From positions 35,757-99,756 of the forward strand of contig JAPLRS010000034.1 of assembly GCA_026399015.1 (NCBI GenBank): a DNA stretch of 64,000 nucleotides, in the 5' to 3' direction. This DNA comes from Methylococcales bacterium (lineage in GTDB: Bacteria; Pseudomonadota; Gammaproteobacteria; Methylococcales; Methylomonadaceae). This document shows, one piece after another, positions 16,222 through 25,885 of this stretch. A model generated the notes under the pieces. The model was not told the origin of the DNA and did not search any database. It worked only from the letters and a program-made list of their open reading frames with translations. Made by a program: the position numbers and the translations under genes. Numbering within the stretch: position 1 is the stretch's first letter; the number at the start of each line of letters is the position of its first letter.

Positions 16222-17346
16222 CTATTCATCATCATCATCTGGTAAGGCAGTTTGTTTAGGCTGTAGTTCGTCGCCCACTTTATTACCAAGATTATTACGA
16301 ACGTAAGTCATCAACTCAGCAAACTCTTTACCATTGAGCTTTTCGAACTTCGGCATTTTTGAAGTACCTGCACGTAAGAAGCCATCTAATGACTCCCACT
16401 TACCTGTTGCTATAGCACTACCTGTTAATGCAGGAATCAAACCTGGCACACCTGAGCCATCAATCTGATGACAACCCACACAATTCTTTAGATAGACTGA
16501 TTCGCCATGAGCCATCAATTGTTGACGTGTTTGATCGCTTAAATCAGGCTTTTGTTTTTGTTGCTCTAAAGTTCTTGCAACCCAAGCATCATAATCAACT
16601 TGCTCCATAGCAATAACGACAATAGGCATGAATCCATGATCACGACCACACAATTCTGTACATTGCCCGCGGTAAGTACCTGGCTTTTCTACGTTAGTCC
16701 AAGCCTCGTTGATAAAACCGGGATTTGCATCTTTTTTCCAACCTAGATCAGGAACCCACCAAGAATGGATAACATCAGTTGAAGTTAATACAAAACGAAC
16801 TTTTTTATTAACTGGAATAACTAATGGCTTGTCAACATTCAATAAATAATTTGGCACAGACCGAGGATCAGCACCAACTGTTCTATGAACTCTTTCACTC
16901 GCTTCATCCAAATGACTTTCGAAGTGAATGTCGCTGTCTAGGTACTTATATTCCCAATACCATTGACGCCCCGTTACTTGGATAGTCATGTCTGATTTTT
17001 CAACTTCATGCAATTCCAATAATGTTTTAGTTGCAGGAATCGCCATAGCCACCAAAATTAAAGTTGGAATAATTGTCCAGATTATCTCAACTGTTGTATT
17101 TTCATGAAATTGCGCTGCAACATGCCCTTTAGATTTACGGTGATATATAATCGAATAAAACATTGCGCCAAAAACCACAATGCCGATCAATACACAGATC
17201 CATAAGATCAGCATATGTAGGTCATAAATGTCATTACTGACCTTTGTAACCCCTTTCATTAAATTGAGCGTGTAGTCCGCATGTGCTGTTCCAAGCCCTA
17301 AAGCCAATAAAATCAGACCTGCGAATAGTTGCTTTGCTTTGTTCAC
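16222..17346 (-). CDS. coxB: Cytochrome c oxidase subunit II with fused cytochrome c domain
   Basis: Electron entry subunit. GTG at 17346 is preferred: AAGGGG lies 8 nt upstream and it begins a classical signal peptide ending AHA-DY; an ATG at 17388 would add 14 charged residues. In GTG numbering, two membrane helices are followed by a CuA domain (His194, Cys229, Cys233, His237, Met240), then a C-terminal c-type heme site CVGCH (Cys289, Cys292, His293). The fused heme marks the caa3-like subtype that accepts electrons from soluble cytochrome c. The extreme C-terminus is acidic (DDDDE). Confidence 0.96.
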   Translation of the reverse strand: MNKAKQLFAGLILLALGLGTAHADYTLNLMKGVTKVSNDIYDLHMLILWICVLIGIVVFGAMFYSIIYHRKSKGHVAAQFHENTTVEIIWTIIPTLILVAMAIPATKTLLELHEVEKSDMTIQVTGRQWYWEYKYLDSDIHFESHLDEASERVHRTVGADPRSVPNYLLNVDKPLVIPVNKKVRFVLTSTDVIHSWWVPDLGWKKDANPGFINEAWTNVEKPGTYRGQCTELCGRDHGFMPIVVIAMEQVDYDAWVARTLEQQKQKPDLSDQTRQQLMAHGESVYLKNCVGCHQIDGSGVPGLIPALTGSAIATGKWESLDGFLRAGTSKMPKFEKLNGKEFAELMTYVRNNLGNKVGDELQPKQTALPDDDDE

Positions 17347-17407
17347 GGAGCAGCCCCTTCGATAGTAGTTATAAAACTTTTTAGTCATAAGCCTATATAT
17401 AAATCGT

Positions 17408-17437
17408 AATATAATGCCGACCTAAAATTGCCGACAA
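17408..17437 (-). promoter_or_regulatory. Putative promoter of the cox operon
   Basis: On the minus strand TTGTCG (17437-17432), 18-bp spacer, TATATT (17413-17408). Transcription would begin near 17401, leaving about 55 nt before the GTG start of coxB, which further favours that start over the ATG at 17388. Confidence 0.5.
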
Positions 17438-17536
17438 ATTTCCTTTTACGTAATAATTATCTTAAAAAACGTGTAGATTTTAACCTATGCAGACAATCTA
17501 TACCAGACGTCCTTTGCTCGATTTTAACAAGAATTG

Positions 17537-17577
17537 TCAAAAAAAAAGCTTGTGACCTCCTCAAGACACAAGCTTTT
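17537..17577 (-). terminator. Terminator after bacteriohemerythrin gene
   Basis: AAAAGCTTGTG (17544-17554) and CACAAGCTTTT (17567-17577) form a perfect 11-bp stem; read on the minus strand it is followed by a T run. Confidence 0.85.
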
Positions 17578-17598
17578 AGTATTTGATATAGTACTTTA

Positions 17599-17996
17599 TT
17601 AGCTATTCAAAGCTTCTGCATAAGCCTTATCAAAAGTAGGGATATGACTATCAAGCCATACTTTTACCAATTGACCTACTTCCTCTCTAACTTCTGCCTC
17701 TCCGGCATGAAACTTAGCTTGTAAACCGCCACAAATACCAATTAATGCAAGATGTTCTTCTTTGTGCCGATCAAATCCAGAATAATTTTTAGCTATCATC
17801 TCTTTTTCTTCATGATCAAAATGCCCTTCCACATATGCAATTAAATAATCTAATGATTACCAATATCAGAGCGCACCGCACCCCCCATAGTTAAATCGTG
17901 TAACTTATTCAATTTATAGAATAAAATTTTGTGATCATCATCCGCAAAACCTACATTGGTACCATACTGACTTGCTGGCCAAGTAATTAAAGCCAT
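17599..17996 (-). pseudogene. Bacteriohemerythrin with a single-base frameshift
   Basis: The full family motif set is present but split over two frames. The first frame starts at 17996 (AGGAG upstream) with ITWPASQYGTNVGFADDDHK and stops at TAG 17850-17852. The second frame carries LDYLIAYVEGHFDHEEKEM, RHKEEHLALI and the C-terminal DSHIPTFDKAY iron ligands. The 398-bp span is one base short of 133 codons, so a single deletion near 17853-17858 explains it; adding one base restores a 132-residue protein. Bacteriohemerythrins bind O2 at a di-iron site and are linked to O2 supply in methanotrophs. It may be a recent pseudogene or a sequencing error. Confidence 0.85.
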
Positions 17997-18070
17997 TATT
18001 CTTCTCCTCTGTGTATGCGGCCAAATTAACCTGAAAAAAAGAACGGTATATATACAGAAACAAGTCGATC

Positions 18071-19957
18071 TTAATGTAATTGATTTATAAACTCCGGTTT
18101 AATTGCACATCCGCCCATTGCCGGATGACTCAAAACATCCTGCTCAAAATCCTTGTAAGTTGATAATTGAAATGCAATACGATTAATTTTTCCTGATGAA
18201 AATTCAAATTCAATTGCCCCCCCTTTGGACCTTGGACTACCCAACCTTGTTGTAAACAATAAAATTCCATCATTAAAAATCGTCTGACCTTGATGATCAG
18301 TTAAAAAACGAGCACAACTAAACTCACTAAATGCCATGACAGATATAACATTCGCTAACTGATGAGCCGTTATGACAAGCCCTTCACCAGGGATTTTAAT
18401 CGGCTCAACTATTGCTGTATTTATCGAAGAAACTGAATCTGTACTTCCTAAATTTTTACTTCCATCAACCACGACCTCTGGAGCACGAGGTTCCAATAAC
18501 ATCTTATCTAACCCAAACTCACCTAAATAATTTTGAAGCAATACTGTGCCATCACCTTTACTATCTGTATGTATTAAAGGATACAGTTGTTGTTCGACTT
18601 CTACTTTATTTGGATTGGTTAAAACAGATGAAAATTGTCTTTCAATTGATTTCAAGGGTATCAAAATTTGATCTTTTTTATGACCTGATTCTTGTATTTT
18701 CTGCCAGTCTTCGGGCAAATTGATCTGCAACCCCATTGACTTCATAACATCATAATCTTCGGGTAACAAACAAGATCCAAAACTTTTTGACTTATAGATA
18801 TCTACTGTTTTAGTAGGAGTCTCTTCAATCTGCAATTGCTGAATTGTCTTATTATAATTTAACCAATCAGGACTGTTTTTTAGAAAATAAAAAAGAAATG
18901 CATTTCTATCAAATTTATTAAAACCTAAATCCTTCAACATTAATTTAATGGTTCTGCAATTAACTTCAACATCAGCATAACTATTCCAGTCAGGCTTCAA
19001 ATTAGGCTTATTAGTGTTTTTTGAATCCTCAATTAACTCAGCCAATTTTACTTCTCCAACAGTTGATTTACTAGGTAAATAACCAATTTCTTCTAAAGAC
19101 AAATTTCTAGCATCAGGAACGCCATCAACAGTAGTTTTTAATAACAAGGATGGCGTAATTTCAGGATAAACCTTTAAATCACCTAAATTCTGACTTTCAG
19201 CACCTAACACATTAAGACCACCTTCTGCGACACTATAAACTTGAAATTTAACTTGATTTAAAACGCCTTTTTTAGCCGAATAATCAACTAAAGTCGCCAA
19301 AGAATGTGATTCTGAACTTTGTTTTACTGAAGATTTAGAGGCGGGCCGACTTGCAGCAGAATTCTTCGCCCATTGACCTGCTATCTGCCCAACAGCGGCT
19401 ACCCCAACACCCACTCCAGTCAAAGCTAATAAATTACTTGCAGCAGTCACATCTCCAGCAACTCCATTCATATTAACTTCACTATTTGCGCTTGTAACAA
19501 AACTATAATCAATCAGTGTTTCTATACCTGAATCCAAGCGCATCCAAGGGGTCAATACCGTTTTTTTGGCTTCAAATTTATAATTACATTTCCCTGTAGT
19601 CGCTTGATAAAGAAACCCAGTTGTTTCATTCTTAAATTTGAGCGCATCATTTCTAATATTAAAAATTAGAGAGGACGTTAAATCACCATTCTCATAATTA
19701 GGTGACATTTCACTACACCCATCCTTCAGAACACTCTCACCTTTAAAATCAAATTCTGAAATGAACCTTATGTAATAATCATCGCCGTCAATAAGCTTAA
19801 AACCTGAAATAGGCTCAAATTGATGAGATAGACTTGACGGCCCCATTTCTTTAGCATCCTTCTGTTTAGAAGGATAGTCCAATGCAATCTGCCGAGTTGG
19901 CGCACAAGCAACCAAAACTGAAGTGGCTACCAAACTAGCTAAATTACGCTTAAACAT
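18071..19957 (-). CDS. Large lipoprotein of unknown family
   Basis: 628 residues from the ATG at 19957, chosen because AAGG lies 7 nt upstream and it begins a lipoprotein signal (MFKRNLASLVATSVLVAC, lipobox LVAC). Thus it is probably exported and anchored to the outer membrane. A glycine- and alanine-rich hydrophobic stretch (LLALTGVGVGVAAVG) lies about one third along, followed by a Ser/Lys-rich linker. Several cysteines are scattered through the rest. No domain is recognised. It is divergent from hslV, so context gives no function. Confidence 0.7.
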   Translation of the reverse strand: MFKRNLASLVATSVLVACAPTRQIALDYPSKQKDAKEMGPSSLSHQFEPISGFKLIDGDDYYIRFISEFDFKGESVLKDGCSEMSPNYENGDLTSSLIFNIRNDALKFKNETTGFLYQATTGKCNYKFEAKKTVLTPWMRLDSGIETLIDYSFVTSANSEVNMNGVAGDVTAASNLLALTGVGVGVAAVGQIAGQWAKNSAASRPASKSSVKQSSESHSLATLVDYSAKKGVLNQVKFQVYSVAEGGLNVLGAESQNLGDLKVYPEITPSLLLKTTVDGVPDARNLSLEEIGYLPSKSTVGEVKLAELIEDSKNTNKPNLKPDWNSYADVEVNCRTIKLMLKDLGFNKFDRNAFLFYFLKNSPDWLNYNKTIQQLQIEETPTKTVDIYKSKSFGSCLLPEDYDVMKSMGLQINLPEDWQKIQESGHKKDQILIPLKSIERQFSSVLTNPNKVEVEQQLYPLIHTDSKGDGTVLLQNYLGEFGLDKMLLEPRAPEVVVDGSKNLGSTDSVSSINTAIVEPIKIPGEGLVITAHQLANVISVMAFSEFSCARFLTDHQGQTIFNDGILLFTTRLGSPRSKGGAIEFEFSSGKINRIAFQLSTYKDFEQDVLSHPAMGGCAIKPEFINQLH

Positions 19958-20178
19958 TTTTAAACCTTGCCTATATTTCTTCAAAAATTCAATCCCCCTA
20001 AAAATCAAGATAATAGAACCTTACATCTGTACTTGTCATTTATTATTTCAAAATATTAACTTTAAAACGCCCTATTATTTCTAGAATATTACTTCCAGAA
20101 TCCAACATTTTTTTCCCACATTTTAAATTCATACCATGTAAAATCAGCAACCTGTTTTTGTTATTTGGGATAAATAAA

Positions 20179-20724
20179 GTGTTTAGAGGAACAACAATAC
20201 TTTCGGTTCGTCGCGGCGACAAAGTTGTGATCGGTGGAGACGGCCAAGTAACGCTTGGAAATACCGTAATGAAAGGCAATGCACGTAAAGTCCGTCGCCT
20301 ATACCACGATAAAGTTATAGCTGGGTTCGCAGGCGCAACTGCAGATGCATTTACCCTATTTGAACACTTTGAAGGTAAACTTGAAAAGCATCGGGGCAAC
20401 TTAACCAGAGCCGCTGTTGAAATGGCTAAAGACTGGCGTACCGACAGAGCCCTTCGGAAACTCGAAGCCTTACTAACAATTGCTGATGCAAAAACATCAC
20501 TCATCATATCAGGTACCGGAGATGTTATTGAACCTGAATACGATTTAATGGCTATTGGATCCGGAGGCGCGTTTGCTCAAGCAGCAGCTAGAGCCTTGTT
20601 AGAAAACACAGACTTAAGCGCCCGAGAAATTGTAGAGAGATCTTTAAATATCGCGGCAGATATTTGTATTTATACTAATCATAATCTACGAATTGAAGAA
20701 CTTGACGCAGAACCAAACGAGTAA
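20179..20724 (+). CDS. hslV: ATP-dependent protease peptidase subunit HslV
   Basis: Proteasome-like threonine peptidase that works with HslU in cytoplasmic heat-shock proteolysis. The GTG at 20179 is preferred: it gives [13 protein letters not shown], placing the family's catalytic Thr-Thr four residues in, so a short propeptide must be removed. The rest matches closely ([49 protein letters not shown]). Length is 181 residues against 176 in Escherichia coli. The hslU start lies 4 bp after its stop. Confidence 0.95.
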   Translation: MFRGTTILSVRRGDKVVIGGDGQVTLGNTVMKGNARKVRRLYHDKVIAGFAGATADAFTLFEHFEGKLEKHRGNLTRAAVEMAKDWRTDRALRKLEALLTIADAKTSLIISGTGDVIEPEYDLMAIGSGGAFAQAAARALLENTDLSAREIVERSLNIAADICIYTNHNLRIEELDAEPNE

Positions 20725-20728
20725 ACGC

Positions 20729-22054
20729 ATGACACACATGACCCCAAAAGAAATAGTAAGCGAACTAGACAAACACATTATTGGTCAAGCCAGTGCTAAA
20801 AGATCTGTAGCAATTGCCCTTAGAAACCGCTGGCGCCGTCAACAAGTTGACTCTGCATTACGTAACGAGATCACTCCCAAAAACATCCTAATGATTGGCC
20901 CAACGGGTGTGGGTAAAACAGAAATCGCACGCAGACTCGCTCGCCTTGCAAATGCTCCATTTATCAAAATTGAAGCCACTAAATTTACTGAAGTGGGCTA
21001 TGTCGGTAGAGATGTTGAATCTATTATTCGCGACCTAATTGACACTGCCGTTAAAATGACGCGCATAACAGAAATGGATAAGGTTGAAAATAGAGCCTAT
21101 GAGGCAGCTGAAGAAAAAATCTTAGACATCTTGTTACCAAGAGCCGAAGGCGGCATGTTATCTGATACGGAAGAGTCTACCCGCCAAAAAATGCGTAAAA
21201 AACTGCGTGAAGGTGATTTAGACTTAAAAGAAGTTGAAATTGACATCCATGTTGCACCCATGGGCGTTGAAATCATGGCGCCTCCTGGAATGGAAGAAAT
21301 GACCAGCCAACTTCAAGGCATGTTCCAGAACATTAGTTCAGGCAAGACCAAATCTCGGAAAATGCCCATTAAAAAAGCCTTACAATCTTTAAAAGAAGAG
21401 GCCGCTGGTAAACTCATAAATGAAGATGATATTCGTTTTAGAGCAGTAGAGTCTGTAGAACAAAATGGCATTGTTTTCTTAGATGAAATTGACAAAATTT
21501 GTAAACGCTCTGAACTAGGCGGTGGCGGTGGAGAAGTTTCTAGAGAAGGTGTACAAAGAGATTTATTACCGTTAGTGGAAGGCAGTACAGTTAGCACAAA
21601 ATATGGTGCGATCAAAACCGATCATATTTTATTTATTGCCTCTGGCGCATTTCATGTTGCAAAACCCTCTGATCTTATTCCAGAACTACAAGGTCGATTT
21701 CCAATTCGAGTAGAACTTAGCGCTTTAACAGCGGAGGATTTCGTTCGCATTTTAACAGAGCCTAACGCCTCATTAACTGAGCAATATGTTGCTTTATTGG
21801 CTACTGAAGGTGTTAATTTGTCATTCTCAGCTGACGGCATTAAACGCATAGCCGAACTTGGCTGGCAAGTAAATGAACAAGTTGAAAATATTGGTGCGAG
21901 AAGATTACACACACTTTTAGAAAGACTTCTTGAAGAAATCTCATATAATGCGCCCGACCTTGCAGATAAAAGCATCGTCATCAACGCAGATTATGTTGAT
22001 CTACATCTCACAGAATTTGCAGATGATGAAGATTTAAGTCGTTATATTCTATAA
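20729..22054 (+). CDS. hslU: HslU unfoldase ATPase
   Basis: AAA+ unfoldase that feeds substrates to HslV. The ATG at 20729 gives 441 residues, the expected length. Visible features: [17 protein letters not shown] start, Walker [10 protein letters not shown], pore motif GYVGRD, Walker [11 protein letters not shown], sensor segment and the C-terminal YIL tail that inserts into HslV. A second ATG at 20738 is possible. It forms an operon with hslV and probably with the following DUF971 gene. Confidence 0.97.
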   Translation: MTHMTPKEIVSELDKHIIGQASAKRSVAIALRNRWRRQQVDSALRNEITPKNILMIGPTGVGKTEIARRLARLANAPFIKIEATKFTEVGYVGRDVESIIRDLIDTAVKMTRITEMDKVENRAYEAAEEKILDILLPRAEGGMLSDTEESTRQKMRKKLREGDLDLKEVEIDIHVAPMGVEIMAPPGMEEMTSQLQGMFQNISSGKTKSRKMPIKKALQSLKEEAAGKLINEDDIRFRAVESVEQNGIVFLDEIDKICKRSELGGGGGEVSREGVQRDLLPLVEGSTVSTKYGAIKTDHILFIASGAFHVAKPSDLIPELQGRFPIRVELSALTAEDFVRILTEPNASLTEQYVALLATEGVNLSFSADGIKRIAELGWQVNEQVENIGARRLHTLLERLLEEISYNAPDLADKSIVINADYVDLHLTEFADDEDLSRYIL

Positions 22055-22084
22055 TGTAACTCAAAATAAATTATATCAATCCTT

Positions 22085-22474
22085 ATGCGCCTAACAGTTC
22101 AACCATGTAATACTTGGCCTACAGAAATAAAACTACATCAATTATCAAACATCCTCGAGATCAGTTTTGATAATGGTAGCGAGTTTCAACTACCCTGTGA
22201 ATATCTGCGTGTCTATACGCCCTCGGCAGAAGCAGTTGGGCATGGCCCAGGGCAAGAAGTTTTACAATTAAACAAAGAAAATGTTGGCATCATAGAAATA
22301 AAACCAATTGGTAATTATGCAATTAGTCCAGTCTTTAGTGATGGACATGACAGCGGAATTTATACATGGGATTTACTCTACAAATTGGGCGCTGAATATC
22401 AAGAATTATGGGTTAATTACCTTAATGAACTTGAAACGGCAGGACATAAGCGCAAAGAAATTTTAAAAAACTAG
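22085..22474 (+). CDS. DUF971 (GBBH-like N-terminal domain) protein
   Basis: A 129-residue protein with the family core [44 protein letters not shown], as in the N-terminal domain of gamma-butyrobetaine hydroxylase. Stand-alone members often lie between hslU and ubiE, as here, and are connected with iron-sulfur or redox functions in other systems. No catalytic residues can be assigned. The gap to ubiE is 8 bp. Confidence 0.9.
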   Translation: MRLTVQPCNTWPTEIKLHQLSNILEISFDNGSEFQLPCEYLRVYTPSAEAVGHGPGQEVLQLNKENVGIIEIKPIGNYAISPVFSDGHDSGIYTWDLLYKLGAEYQELWVNYLNELETAGHKRKEILKN

Positions 22475-22482
22475 GCATAAAA

Positions 22483-23232
22483 ATGACAAACGACAACACC
22501 ACCCACTTTGGTTTCAAACAAGTTGCTACAGAAGAAAAAGTTAATCTAGTACGCGGTGTATTCGATTCAGTTGCCGGACAATACGACATCATGAATGACT
22601 TGATGTCTTTAGGCATACACAGAATATGGAAACGCGTTGCTGTTCAATTAAGTAACGTACGTAAAGGTGAAAAAGTTCTTGATTTGGCAGGCGGTACGGG
22701 CGACTTAACTATTCTCTTCGAACAACGCGTGGGCAAGGATGGTCAAGTAGTTTTAGCCGATATTAATTCTGAGATGTTACGTACCGGCCGAGATAGATTA
22801 ATCAATAAAGGCTTAATTGGTAATATTCGTTATGCTCAAGTCAATGCAGAATGCTTACCTTTTGAAGATAATACATTCGACTGTGTTTGTATTGCGTTTG
22901 GGCTTAGAAATGTCACTGACAAAGATGCAGCCCTACGTTCAATGTATCGAGTCCTTAAACCAGGTGGTCGCGTTATCGTTCTTGAGTTCTCACACCCCAT
23001 CGACAAAATCACTGAGACTGTTTACGACTTCTATTCATTCAAATTACTTCCCAAAATAGGAAAAGTAGTTGCAAAAGATGAAGATAGCTACAGATATTTA
23101 GCAGAATCAATCCGTATGCACCCTAAACAAGACGATTTAAAAAATATGATGATAAACGCAGGCTTAGAGCGTTGCGAATATTTTAATTTGACACAAGGTA
23201 TTGTGGCTGTGCATCGAGGCTACAAAATATAA
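22483..23232 (+). CDS. ubiE: Ubiquinone/menaquinone methyltransferase UbiE
   Basis: SAM-dependent C-methyltransferase of ubiquinone synthesis. Motif [12 protein letters not shown], the family signatures [14 protein letters not shown] and [17 protein letters not shown], and the C-terminal HRGYK are intact in 249 residues. It is followed by ubiJ and ubiB, the standard gammaproteobacterial cluster for this pathway. Confidence 0.98.
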   Translation: MTNDNTTHFGFKQVATEEKVNLVRGVFDSVAGQYDIMNDLMSLGIHRIWKRVAVQLSNVRKGEKVLDLAGGTGDLTILFEQRVGKDGQVVLADINSEMLRTGRDRLINKGLIGNIRYAQVNAECLPFEDNTFDCVCIAFGLRNVTDKDAALRSMYRVLKPGGRVIVLEFSHPIDKITETVYDFYSFKLLPKIGKVVAKDEDSYRYLAESIRMHPKQDDLKNMMINAGLERCEYFNLTQGIVAVHRGYKI

Positions 23233-23233
23233 C

Positions 23234-23857
23234 ATGGTTATCAAACCCTTGTTAATGAGTGCATTAGAAAATGCACTCAATAGTTTTCTTAGCTTAGATG
23301 CTCAGAGTGCTAAATATTTGGCACCTTTAGCAGGTAAAGTGATTTCAATAACCATTCAACCCTTTAACGAAACACTTTACCTCTGCCCCTCTGATGATTC
23401 TATCCAAATATTGGATTATAGTTCAATAAAAGCTGACACCCAACTAACTGGATCCGCATTCGCGTTTGGATTAATGGGCATAAGTGCTAGCCCCATGCGC
23501 TCAATTTTTTCGGGAAGCGTCAAAATTGAAGGTGACATGCACACTGGCAGAAAGTTTCAAGAATTATTTGCTCAATTAGAACTTAATTTAGAACCCCTGC
23601 TTGCACGCTATACGGGCGATACAATCGCGAACAACCTAAGTCAACTTTTCCGCAGTGGAAAAAATTGGGGCAATGAATCAGTTGAAACATTTAACCTGAA
23701 CCTGTCTGAATTTCTTCAAGAAGAAACTCGCGACCTACCTTCCGCACCTGAAATAGATATTTTTTATACTCAGGTAGACAATCTGCGTACTGATTTTGAT
23801 CGCTTACAAAGTCGCATAGAACGCATACAAAAAACTCATTCCAAAGGTAACTCGTGA
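23234..23857 (+). CDS. ubiJ: Ubiquinone biosynthesis accessory factor UbiJ
   Basis: A SCP2-type lipid-binding protein that organises the soluble Ubi complex and presents quinone intermediates. The 207-residue length and position between ubiE and ubiB identify it, together with the SCP2 core (GSAFAFGLMG, IEGDMHTGRKFQELF) and C-terminal coiled-coil (DNLRTDFDRLQSRIERIQ). ATG 23234 directly follows the ubiE stop. The stop overlaps the ubiB start. Confidence 0.92.
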   Translation: MVIKPLLMSALENALNSFLSLDAQSAKYLAPLAGKVISITIQPFNETLYLCPSDDSIQILDYSSIKADTQLTGSAFAFGLMGISASPMRSIFSGSVKIEGDMHTGRKFQELFAQLELNLEPLLARYTGDTIANNLSQLFRSGKNWGNESVETFNLNLSEFLQEETRDLPSAPEIDIFYTQVDNLRTDFDRLQSRIERIQKTHSKGNS

Positions 23858-25404
23858 CTCGACCCAAAATTATCTTACGCCTAATTCATATCAATTGGGT
23901 GCTTATGTATCATGGATTAGATGAAATCGTTTTAAAAACCAATCTTTTCCGCCCTATAAGATACCTAGCATTTGTAACGCCAAGTTTTTGGCTAAAATCA
24001 AGAAAAGACTCACAAGCTGTTAGGATTAGACGCTCCTTAGAAGATCTAGGTCCCATTTATGTAAAATTTGGCCAAGCTTTATCAACACGCAAAGATATAC
24101 TGCCTGATGACATCGCCGATGAATTAGTCAAACTCCAAGACCGAGTCCCACCCTTTGCTAACGAAATTGCTAAAGGAATCATTGAAAAAGAACTCGAAAT
24201 GTCTATTGAAGAGGCATTTGCAGAATTTGACCCTACACCATTAGCATCAGCCTCTGTTGCCCAAGTTCACACAGCTGTTTTACATAGCGGTGAAAACGTT
24301 ATTGTTAAAGTATTGCGCCCCAATATTGAGAAGCAGATTCAGTCTGATATTGCTTTATTATATGAACTAGCTCGCTTTGCCGAAAAATTCTGGCCTGATG
24401 CCAAAAGATTACGCGCAACTGAAGTTGTATCTGAATTTGAAAAAACCACCTTAGACGAACTAGACCTAATTAGAGAAGCCGCAAACGCTGCTAAATTACG
24501 CCGTAATTTTGAGAACTCTGAACAACTCTACATTCCAGAAGTTTATTGGGCCTTTACCCGAAAAAACGTCATGGTTATGGAAAGAATTCATGGCATTCCA
24601 GTCGGTGAAATAGACCAATTAAAAGCGGGCGGCGCTAATTTTAAAGTTTTAGCTGAGCGCGGAGTTGAAATATTTTTTACGCAAGTCTTTAGAGATAACT
24701 TTTTCCATGCCGATATGCACCCAGGCAATATATTTGTAGAACTACCTGACAAATATATTGCCGTAGATTTTGGTATTGTCGGCACTCTATCATTATCAGA
24801 TCAACGTTATTTAGCCGAAAACTTCTTGGCATTTTTTAACCGCGACTACCGCAAAGTTGCAGAAATGCATGTCGAATCAGGCTGGGTGCCCAGCAGCACA
24901 AGAATAGAAGAGTTTGAATCAGCCATTCGTAGTGTTTGCGAACCCATCTTTGAAAAACCGCTTAAAGACATTTCATTTGGCCAACTTTTATTAAGACTTT
25001 TTCAGACTGCGCGTCGTTTTGACATGGTAGTACAACCCCAACTCGTGCTACTCCAAAAAACCTTATTAAATATTGAAGGCTTAGGAAGACAACTCTATCC
25101 AGAACTTGATTTATGGCAAACAGCTAAACCTTATCTTGAACAATGGTTTCATGATCGAATTGGTCCCAAAGCAAAAATTAACAAGCTCATAAAGCAGTTC
25201 CCAGAGTTCGCAGAGCAATTCCCAGAAGTACCATCGCTCGTATATAAGGCACTCAATAATGCCGCACAAGCTCAACAACAAGCTGAGGCGCAACAGCGAG
25301 AACTTTTAAAACTTAGACAACAGATTAACGACAATCACAGGTCCACCGTCTGGACCATGATTATAAGCACAATTGTGATTAGTCTTGTTGTCATATTTCG
25401 GTAA
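23854..25404 (+). CDS. ubiB: Ubiquinone biosynthesis protein kinase-like UbiB
   Basis: Atypical ABC1/ADCK kinase-like ATPase needed for ubiquinone synthesis. The KxGQ motif (YVKFGQALSTR), alanine-rich nucleotide loop (LASASVAQVH), catalytic HADMHPGNIFV and VDFGIVG are all visible, with hydrophobic C-terminal helices (WTMIISTIVISLVVIF). It is 516 residues long. The GTG start at 23854 overlaps the ubiJ stop (GTGA), so translation is coupled. Confidence 0.97.
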   Translation: MTRPKIILRLIHINWVLMYHGLDEIVLKTNLFRPIRYLAFVTPSFWLKSRKDSQAVRIRRSLEDLGPIYVKFGQALSTRKDILPDDIADELVKLQDRVPPFANEIAKGIIEKELEMSIEEAFAEFDPTPLASASVAQVHTAVLHSGENVIVKVLRPNIEKQIQSDIALLYELARFAEKFWPDAKRLRATEVVSEFEKTTLDELDLIREAANAAKLRRNFENSEQLYIPEVYWAFTRKNVMVMERIHGIPVGEIDQLKAGGANFKVLAERGVEIFFTQVFRDNFFHADMHPGNIFVELPDKYIAVDFGIVGTLSLSDQRYLAENFLAFFNRDYRKVAEMHVESGWVPSSTRIEEFESAIRSVCEPIFEKPLKDISFGQLLLRLFQTARRFDMVVQPQLVLLQKTLLNIEGLGRQLYPELDLWQTAKPYLEQWFHDRIGPKAKINKLIKQFPEFAEQFPEVPSLVYKALNNAAQAQQQAEAQQRELLKLRQQINDNHRSTVWTMIISTIVISLVVIFR

Positions 25405-25462
25405 TATACAATTTTCGTCCTGAACTTGTAGGTATCTTGCAAGTAACTAACAATGATTATTA

Positions 25463-25491
25463 TTGACTTTATTTACCCATAACTATAGAAT
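25463..25491 (+). promoter_or_regulatory. Promoter of first cold-shock gene, long leader
   Basis: TTGACT (25463-25468), 17-bp spacer, TAGAAT (25486-25491), five of six matches per box. Transcription from about 25498 gives a leader of about 143 nt before the cold-shock ATG at 25641, comparable to cspA-type mRNAs whose leader acts as a temperature-responsive element. Confidence 0.6.
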
Positions 25492-25640
25492 CCACTCAGC
25501 TTGAAAATAGTTTTACCGTTATGCTTATCTTTACGAAGTTTTTTCCAAATTGCTCGTCCTGTTTATCATTAAGTAAATCTTAAATTTCCCAGCGATACCC
25601 GCCTATTAAGGCTTACTTACACAATTAATTAGGACTAAAC

Positions 25641-25841
25641 ATGACAACTGGTACAGTTAAATTGTTTAACGCAGAGAAAGGTTTTGGTTTCATTCAACAA
25701 GAGAATGGTCCAGACGTTTTCGTACATTTCCGTAACATTAACAGCTCTGGCTTCAAATCTCTAGATGAAGGCCAAAAAGTGCAATTTAATGTGACTCAAG
25801 GTCAAAAAGGCCCACAAGCAGAAGACGTAACAATCATCTAA
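25641..25841 (+). CDS. Cold-shock domain protein
   Basis: A 66-residue CspA-family single-stranded nucleic acid binding protein. RNP1 (KGFGFI) and RNP2 (VFVHF) motifs are present. The Shine-Dalgarno is TTAGGA, 8 nt before the ATG. The gene is monocistronic with a hairpin terminator. A paralogue stands at 34660-34866; the two differ considerably in sequence, this one having an aspartate-poor loop (QQENGPD). Confidence 0.96.
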   Translation: MTTGTVKLFNAEKGFGFIQQENGPDVFVHFRNINSSGFKSLDEGQKVQFNVTQGQKGPQAEDVTII

Positions 25842-25849
25842 TGCTTTCG

Positions 25850-25885
25850 AATCTGTAGCCTTACATTAAGGCTACAGATTTATCT
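25850..25885 (+). terminator. Terminator of first cold-shock gene
   Basis: AATCTGTAGCC (25850-25860) and GGCTACAGATT (25870-25880) form a perfect 11-bp stem with a 9-nt loop, followed by TATCTTTC. Confidence 0.85.

Noticed and set aside
17840..17860. Programmed frameshift in bacteriohemerythrin
   Set aside because: No slippery heptamer or downstream pseudoknot is evident; a one-base loss is simpler.
20041..20178. Sigma-32 promoter upstream of hslV
   Set aside because: Only weak resemblance to CTTGAAA and CCCCAT boxes was found; not enough to call, although heat-shock control of hslVU is expected.
20043..20507. Open frame antisense to hslV (154 codons)
   Set aside because: Its sequence is the reverse reading of conserved HslV codons; low-complexity Arg/Ser composition and no start signals.
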